64,000 nucleotides of DNA from Luteibacter rhizovicinus DSM 16549. GTDB taxonomy: Bacteria > Pseudomonadota > Gammaproteobacteria > Xanthomonadales > Rhodanobacteraceae. The first letter of the stretch is position 1. Each line of letters starts with the position of its first letter. The stretch spans positions 682,001 through 746,000 of the forward strand of contig NZ_CP017480.1 of NCBI RefSeq assembly GCF_001887595.1, in the 5' to 3' direction. Shown here piece by piece: positions 56,844 through 61,463 of this stretch. The translations under genes were made by a program, and so were the position numbers. The notes under the pieces are model-generated. The model did not search any database and was not told the origin of the DNA. It saw only the letters and a program-made list of their open reading frames with translations.

Positions 56844-56881
56844 GGGCGATCCTCGAACCTCGGGGAGGTCGAGGATCGCCC
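56844..56881 (-). promoter_or_regulatory. Strong hairpin covering the ku ribosome-binding site
   Basis: GGGCGATCCTCGA (56844-56856) and TCGAGGATCGCCC (56869-56881) are perfect 13-bp arms; CCTC and GAGG extend the stem by four pairs with one bulge, leaving a three-base loop. The AGGA of the ku Shine-Dalgarno is at 56851-56854, inside one arm, and the ATG is at 56842. The structure also follows the hydrolase gene stop by about 37 bases on the same strand. Confidence 0.75.
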
Positions 56882-56917
56882 GGACAGCGTGCAGGGGACG
56901 CCAAGACGCTCTGATCC

Positions 56918-58825
56918 CTACTTCCCGCCTTCCACCACCGGCAGCTCGATCGCACTGGCCGTGCCCGGCGCGTGCCATACCTGCTGCGTCGCCTTCTGGT
57001 AGTCGGACGGCTTGGCAAAGAAGATGTTCGGCACGTAGGTCTGCGGATTGCGGTCGTAGAGCGGGAACCACGACGACTGCACCTGCACCATCACCCGGTG
57101 ACCCGGCAGGAAGGTGTGGTCCACGGTCGGCAGGCCGAACGTGTACTCCAGCGGAGTGTTCGGTGTGATCGCCTTCGGATCCGAGAAGCTTTCGCGGTAT
57201 CGACCACGGAAGATGTCCATCGAGATGGCGAGTTCGTAGCCACCCATGGCCGGCGAGGTCGTGTCCGTCGATGGCGCGACATCGATCAGCTTGACCACCC
57301 AGTCGCTGTCCGTGCCGCTGGTCGAGGCGTAGAGCTTCACCTGCGGCGCGCCAGCCACGCGCAGCGGGGCGGTGAGTGGCTGAGTCACGTAGGTGAGGAC
57401 GTCCGGACGGCCGTCCACGAAGCGCTGGTCCTGGACCAGCCAGGTGGTCCAGGAGGTGCGGTCGGTGAACCGCACGGGACGCGGTACATAGGGCACCGGC
57501 TTCGCGGGATCGGAGACGTACTCGTCGAACTTCGCCGCGGATGCGTCCGGCGCGGTGAACGACAGTCCGCCGTTGGCCGTGAGGTAGAGCGGCTTCGTAC
57601 CCTTGGCCTGTGGCCAGGAGGTGAATCGGTCCCAGTGATTCTCGCCGGTGTTGTAGATGAGGACCGGCGGGGTCTTCGCCTTCGGGGCACCATCCACGAG
57701 GTACTGGTTGAAGAACGGCAGCAGTACGTCGCGGCGGAACTGCAGGGCGGTGTCGCCATCCCAGGTCAGGGCGCCGAGCGAGGAGGCACTGTAGTTGACC
57801 TGGCTGTGCCGCCACGGGCCCATCACCAGGTAGTTCTTGTCGTTGCCCTTGTCCTTGGGCTCCACGGCTTCGTAGCTATGGATCGCGCCCCACATGTCTT
57901 CCTGGTCCCACAGGCCCTGCAGCCACATGGTGGGCACCTTGAGGGGCTGTTTCGCCATCTCCTTGTCGAGTGCCTGGCCCTGCCAGTAGGCGTCATACGA
58001 GGGATGCTCGCTGAGCTTGCGCCAGTAGGGGAGCTGGTCCAGCCCGGCTGCCTTTGCGTAGTCGCCTGCGGAGCCAGCGGTGAGGAAATTCGTGTAGTCG
58101 TCGTAGCCGGCGCGGGTGATTTCTTCACCCTTGCCACGCTTTGCGTTCTGCCCGGCGATGTAGTCGAAGTTGGTCTGGCGGAACGCGCCGTAATGGAACC
58201 AGTCGTCACCCATCCAGCCGTCGACCATCGGGCTTTCCGGCGCGGCGACCTTCAATGCCGGGTGCGGGTTGATCAGGGCCATGACCACGGTGAAGCCCTC
58301 GTACGACGAGCCGATCATGCCGACCTTGCCGTTGGACTCGGGCAGGTTCTTGGTCAGCCAGTCGATCGTGTCGTAGGCGTCGGTGGAATGGTCCACCTCG
58401 GACGAGTTGAGCGGTCCGCGCAGCGGGCGGGTCATCACGTAGTCGCCTTCCGAACCGTACTTGCCGCGGATGTCCTGGAACACGCGGATATAGCCGGCAT
58501 CGACGAATACCTCGTCGCCCTGGGGAAGCAGGTTGCGCATGGTCGTCGCCCCGGCGCGCTCGGCACGGCCGTCGGCGTTGTAGGGGGTGCGGGTCAGCAG
58601 GATCGGCGCATGCTTCGCGTTCTTCGGAATCACGATGACGGTGTGCAGCTTGACCCCGTCGCGCATCGGAATCTCGACGACACGCTTGACGTAGTCGTTG
58701 GCAGCGGTGGGAGCATCGAACCGGGCCGGAATGTCCGGCGTCATCGGCGCGGTCTGCGCCGCGGCAAGTCCGGAGGCGACGGCCAGTGACAGGGCGAGCA
58801 TGGGAAGCAACGAGCGAGGCGACAT
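56918..58825 (-). CDS. Secreted alpha-amino-acid ester hydrolase (CocE/NonD family)
   Basis: This is a 635-residue periplasmic hydrolase. Signal peptide runs to about GLAAAQ. The alpha/beta-hydrolase domain has nucleophile Ser174 in GSSYEGF and the acidic cluster in MVDGWMGDDWFHYGAF. The C-terminal X-Pro-dipeptidyl-peptidase-like jelly roll contains HRVMVQVQSSWFPLYDRNPQ. It resembles the Xanthomonas alpha-amino-acid ester hydrolase, which acylates or hydrolyses beta-lactam side chains; numbering from ATG 58825 puts the serine at the same position I recall for that enzyme. AGGA lies six bases before 58825. Confidence 0.88.
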   Translation of the reverse strand: MSPRSLLPMLALSLAVASGLAAAQTAPMTPDIPARFDAPTAANDYVKRVVEIPMRDGVKLHTVIVIPKNAKHAPILLTRTPYNADGRAERAGATTMRNLLPQGDEVFVDAGYIRVFQDIRGKYGSEGDYVMTRPLRGPLNSSEVDHSTDAYDTIDWLTKNLPESNGKVGMIGSSYEGFTVVMALINPHPALKVAAPESPMVDGWMGDDWFHYGAFRQTNFDYIAGQNAKRGKGEEITRAGYDDYTNFLTAGSAGDYAKAAGLDQLPYWRKLSEHPSYDAYWQGQALDKEMAKQPLKVPTMWLQGLWDQEDMWGAIHSYEAVEPKDKGNDKNYLVMGPWRHSQVNYSASSLGALTWDGDTALQFRRDVLLPFFNQYLVDGAPKAKTPPVLIYNTGENHWDRFTSWPQAKGTKPLYLTANGGLSFTAPDASAAKFDEYVSDPAKPVPYVPRPVRFTDRTSWTTWLVQDQRFVDGRPDVLTYVTQPLTAPLRVAGAPQVKLYASTSGTDSDWVVKLIDVAPSTDTTSPAMGGYELAISMDIFRGRYRESFSDPKAITPNTPLEYTFGLPTVDHTFLPGHRVMVQVQSSWFPLYDRNPQTYVPNIFFAKPSDYQKATQQVWHAPGTASAIELPVVEGGK

Positions 58826-58886
58826 GGGCATTCCTGTGGCGTAGGGACGAAACCCTTCTAGCCTGCCGTATCGCGCGCCCGGAGGC

Positions 58887-58942
58887 CATGGCCTCCTGCC
58901 CTACCCGCCGCGCGGGCAATAAAAAACCCGCCGCTCCCGGAG
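58887..58942. repeat. 56-bp direct repeat, copy A (truncated terminator)
   Basis: This 56-base segment is identical to 60829-60884. It contains the T-tract side and one arm of the terminator of the small lipoprotein gene, but the other arm is missing here. Its first bases are part of a perfect 16-bp palindrome GGAGGCCATGGCCTCC (58881-58896). Confidence 0.92.
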
Positions 58943-59143
58943 TCGCCGGTGATCGTCTGCCCGGCCGCCCCGGGCACCACCGAGAAGTAGGCGCCGCGGG
59001 CGGCGTCCCAGCCGTAGACGATCGTCGAGCCGTCCCAGTCGGTGCGGGTCACCGTGCTGACCCGCGGTGTTCAGCGCGCCGGCCAGTCCGGTGACGGTCG
59101 GCGTGGCGCCCTCGCGCCACTTGCTGTCCTGGCTGTTGTAGGA
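58943..59143 (-). pseudogene. Remnant of an Rhs/YD-repeat-like protein
   Basis: Two pieces in different frames look like one repeat protein. From 59143 to 59060 the minus strand reads SYNSQDSKWREGATPTVTGL and on to ALNTAG. From 59052 another frame reads TRTDWDGSTIVYGWDAARGA then YFSVVPGAAGQTITGDSG, after which the sequence runs into the 56-bp repeat and stops. The Asp-Gly, Tyr-Trp-Asp pattern resembles YD-type beta-wrap repeats of Rhs and related surface proteins. No start or end is left, and a frameshift lies near 59055. Confidence 0.5.
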
Positions 59144-59233
59144 GCGCCTGGTCGCGGATGACCATGTTTATGACAAATAGCGCCTTGCCGTTACTCAGGT
59201 CACGTCGTTGGCGAAAACATGGGTCATATCTCG

Positions 59234-59449
59234 CTACTTGTAACCACGGAAGTGCCGACCCGATACGACGTCTCGTTTTTCGAGCATGCAGGTGACACCA
59301 CCTCCGGCCACCTGAAGGTAGTTGCCCTGTCCGTCCGTCAGCGATGCATAGGAAGAAGGCCCGTAGCTGCGAAGCGACGCGATGATCGCGCGCAGCTGCT
59401 TTTCGTCCACATCATCCAACGGCGGTTTCTGTTCGATTTCCAGACGCAT
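59234..59449 (-). pseudogene. Truncated immunity-like protein
   Basis: A 71-codon frame starts MRLEIEQKPPLDDVDEKQLR and contains SYASLTDGQGNYLQVAGGG, a pattern seen in small immunity-type proteins of polymorphic toxin loci. It ends at a TAG after GRHFRGYK. Beyond the stop, the other frames read THVFANDVT and then LSNGKALFVI, which look like its lost C-terminal part after a nonsense change and a frameshift. I therefore call it broken. No good ribosome site is visible. Confidence 0.45.
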
Positions 59450-59489
59450 GGGAAACGTCGAGCTCCAAACCGGGTTCTGGGAAACACGA

Positions 59490-59804
59490 TTACTGCGTAC
59501 GTATCCGCTTCAAGATCTTCTGCGCCTTATCCAGCGTACGGAAACCGTCCTTCATATTTCCCGATCGATAGAACCCATAAGCCTCGTCCACCAGTTTCTG
59601 AAATTCATCGAATTGGGGACGCGGACCTTTCTCCTTGACGGCCAATGCATGCCCCTCCCTGAGTCCCTGGAATGCCAGGTCGAGCGTCCACTGTTCGTCG
59701 GCGGGCAGCCACTCGCGATCAGGGAAGTCGTCCGGTGCGCAAATGCGCACGAAGCCGACGTAATCCTTGAAGCCATGCAAATCGTTGAACGGAAATACGG
59801 CCAT
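59490..59804 (-). CDS. Small cytoplasmic protein, probable toxin-immunity partner
   Basis: This 104-residue protein starts MAVFPFNDLHGFKDYVGF and contains DDFPDREWLPADEQWTLDLA and a helical C-terminal half (LVDEAYGFYRSG, TLDKAQKILKRI). It has no signal or TM. I recall similar short acidic proteins beside Rhs genes in xanthomonads, where they are presumed immunity proteins; that assignment is by resemblance only. AGGGGG lies four to six bases before ATG 59804. The frame is intact. Confidence 0.5.
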   Translation of the reverse strand: MAVFPFNDLHGFKDYVGFVRICAPDDFPDREWLPADEQWTLDLAFQGLREGHALAVKEKGPRPQFDEFQKLVDEAYGFYRSGNMKDGFRTLDKAQKILKRIRTQ

Positions 59805-59992
59805 CAAACCCCCTCGATCCTGGCATCTCCAATCCACAACGCCAGATCATCGCTATCGAACGATCTCGTCGCGGGAAACTGATCGGATGCAGATAAGCGT
59901 CAGCGCAGGGAAATGCCAATGAACGAAGTCGTGACGACCCGTGCCGCTTGTCCCGCGTGTCGAATCCATATCCTTCGAAGGAAGACCCCTCC

Positions 59993-60364
59993 TTACATGC
60001 CTTCTGGGATACCGCTGCGGCCATCCATCTTGGTGATCTCCCAACGACGAAGGTCGTCCCACTCGAACTGGATCTTGTAGTCGAACGATTCGTCGGCGGA
60101 AAGAAGGAAGACACCTTTCTGCTTACCCAGCAAGGCCATGAGCCTGGAACTCCTGTCGTCCATCGAATCGAAGAACGAACCACTGGTTATCGCACCGATG
60201 ATCGTGACCCCGGTCTTGCTGACGTAGGAAGCACTTGCTCCCTGATGGAGCTCTTCCGCCTGGAACCTGTAATAGGCTTTTTTCCAATCGGCGTCGAGAG
60301 ATCGGGCCGCTCCGATGAGGTCCCTGGCGAGGTCCACGACGATGGCAGAAGCTTCCTCATTCAT
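59993..60364 (-). CDS. YezG/DUF600-like probable immunity protein
   Basis: This is a 123-residue acidic cytoplasmic protein. It has an N-terminal helix (MNEEASAIVVDLARDLIGAA), a Trp-Lys-Lys-Ala-Tyr segment, and a C-terminal FDYKIQFEWDDLRRWEITKM strand region like that of YezG-type (DUF600) immunity proteins, which neutralise nuclease toxins of the YeeF/LXG type. ATG 60364 overlaps the TGA of the upstream frame (ATGA), the usual coupling of toxin and immunity genes. GGAG is nine bases upstream. Family assignment is tentative. The 188 bases between this gene and the next (59805-59992) show no clear gene. Confidence 0.45.
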   Translation of the reverse strand: MNEEASAIVVDLARDLIGAARSLDADWKKAYYRFQAEELHQGASASYVSKTGVTIIGAITSGSFFDSMDDRSSRLMALLGKQKGVFLLSADESFDYKIQFEWDDLRRWEITKMDGRSGIPEGM

Positions 60365-60702
60365 TGACACGCTCTCCGGACATAGGTTGGGCCCGACTCG
60401 TTAAGGAACTTGCCGGAGAACCGGTTCACCACGTTGCCTGCCGCATCCTTGACTTGATACTCAACCGCCAACGTCGCCGGCCCGTCGACGGGCTCGAAAT
60501 CGCCCAAGGTGTGCGAGAAACTTCACCCGTAAAAAGGCATCGGCCCGACACATCCAGCATGCGGACCGATGATGCCCGACGGAAGTCCACTTCCCGCGTT
60601 GACGTGTATCGTCGAATAATTCTGCTGATGGAACGTCTGAGTCAACTCGGCGATGGGACCGTCCTGGGACGGTGTCGGCTCCGGGCCTGGACGAAGCCCG
60701 TT
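60361..60702 (-). pseudogene. Interrupted reading frame upstream of the immunity gene, possible toxin C-terminus
   Basis: On the minus strand a frame runs from 60702 to the TGA at 60361-60363 but is broken by an in-frame TGA at 60523-60525. The first part reads TQTFHQQNYSTIHVNAGSGL and on to GPMPFYG. The second reads SFSHTLGDFEPVDGPATLAV, EYQVKDAAGNVVNRFSGKFL and ends VRRACQ. The second part keeps strong third-position GC. Its stop overlaps the next gene's ATG. I infer a decayed toxin or toxin tip; no catalytic motif is left to name it. Confidence 0.4.
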
Positions 60703-60828
60703 TCATGCTCGGTCGAGCGCCTGCTGGGCCAACTGGGCATGGAGACGACGGCGCCGACCGAGCCCGAAACGGGCATGCCCCATGTCCTTCTGTCCGACTA
60801 CCTGTCGGGCCAGACGCGTCACTGAAGG

Positions 60829-60884
60829 CATGGCCTCCTGCCCTACCCGCCGCGCGGGCAATAAAAAACCCGCCGCTCCCGGAG
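60829..60884. repeat. 56-bp direct repeat, copy B (intact terminator side)
   Basis: This is identical to 58887-58942. Here the repeat ends at the first base of the right arm of an intact terminator (60863-60896), so this copy is the original context and copy A the partial duplicate. Confidence 0.92.
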
Positions 60885-60896
60885 GAGCGGCGGGTT
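60863..60896 (-). terminator. Intrinsic terminator of the Ala/Pro lipoprotein gene
   Basis: On the minus strand AACCCGCCGCTCC (60896-60884) pairs with GGAGCGGCGGGTT (60879-60867) across a four-base loop: a perfect 13-bp stem followed by TTTTTT. It begins 16 bases after the gene's stop. Confidence 0.93.
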
Positions 60897-60912
60897 CGGT
60901 GTTGCGTACTAC

Positions 60913-61149
60913 TTACTGACCAGCAGCGGTCGAAGCCGGAGCCGGAGCGGCCGTACCGGCAGCAGCCGGAGCGGTCGTGGCAGCAGCCGGAGCAGCGTCA
61001 GCCGGAGCAGCCGCCGGAGCGGTTGCAGCAGCGGCCGGAGCCGTAGCGGCGGCAGCCGGAGCGGCCGGGGTAGCGTCTTCGCTCTTGTTGCAAGCGGAGA
61101 GCATGGCGGCAGCGACGAAGGCAAGGGCAGTGATCGAAGCAATCTTCAT
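60913..61149 (-). CDS. Small Ala/Pro-rich lipoprotein
   Basis: This is a 78-residue protein. A lipoprotein signal (MKIASITALAFVAAAMLSAC, Cys20) is followed by NKSED and then about 50 residues of nearly pure Ala, Pro and Thr in irregular APAAA repeats. The coding DNA is a matching imperfect GCAGCCGGAGC-type repeat. GAGGAG lies eight bases before ATG 61149 and an excellent terminator follows, so it is probably well expressed as a single gene. It may be a flexible outer-membrane-anchored spacer; the role is unknown. Confidence 0.8.
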   Translation of the reverse strand: MKIASITALAFVAAAMLSACNKSEDATPAAPAAAATAPAAAATAPAAAPADAAPAAATTAPAAAGTAAPAPASTAAGQ

Positions 61150-61335
61150 AGGTTTGGCTCCTCAGTTGTTATGTATAGGCGCAAGCGCGACGGCGGATAC
61201 CCACCGGTTGGCGGGCCCTCCACGGCTTTCGCCGCGCGTGCAGATGATAAATGGTTTCATCCCTGGCGTGCCCGTGCGAAGACAGACACGACAAGATTGC
61301 AACGATCATGATGAAGCGTAGATGTCTGGTGAAGC

Positions 61336-61362
61336 AAGCGTGACGTAATCGCACGCTTTTTT
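61336..61362 (+). terminator. Plus-strand terminator-like hairpin in the autotransporter leader
   Basis: AAGCGTG (61336-61342) and CACGCTT (61352-61358) form a seven-bp stem around nine bases, with a T run at 61357-61362. No coding gene on this strand ends before it. It could end a small RNA or act as an attenuator for the autotransporter. The rest of the 314-base gap 61150-61463 shows only the second hairpin listed next. Confidence 0.5.
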
Positions 61363-61401
61363 CAGAATAATCGCCTTCCGCCTCCAGAAGCCAGCCCCTA
61401 G

Positions 61402-61454
61402 CCTTGTCAGCCAGAAATTGCGATTCGGACGTCCTGTCCGACCGCCTGACAAGG
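61402..61454 (+). promoter_or_regulatory. Hairpin that pairs the autotransporter ribosome-binding site
   Basis: CCTTGTCAG (61402-61410) pairs perfectly with CTGACAAGG (61446-61454), and inside it TCGGAC (61425-61430) pairs with GTCCGA (61436-61441). The Shine-Dalgarno AAGGAG at 61451-61456 is mostly inside the outer stem, seven bases before the TTG start. Opening of the stem may be needed for translation. Confidence 0.6.
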
Positions 61455-61463
61455 AGAAGGTGC

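Noticed and set aside
59137..59157. A possible REP copy GTAGGAGCGCCTGGTCGCGG.
   Set aside because: Only the head resembles the family and the palindrome core is missing; the same bases are part of the Rhs-like remnant.
60653..60825. A plus-strand tail of coding-like sequence ending at 60825 (ERLLGQLGMETTAPTEPE and on).
   Set aside because: Third positions are very GC-rich, but there is no start, ribosome site or recognised family, and it lies opposite the interrupted minus frame. It may be another fragment but cannot be supported as a gene.
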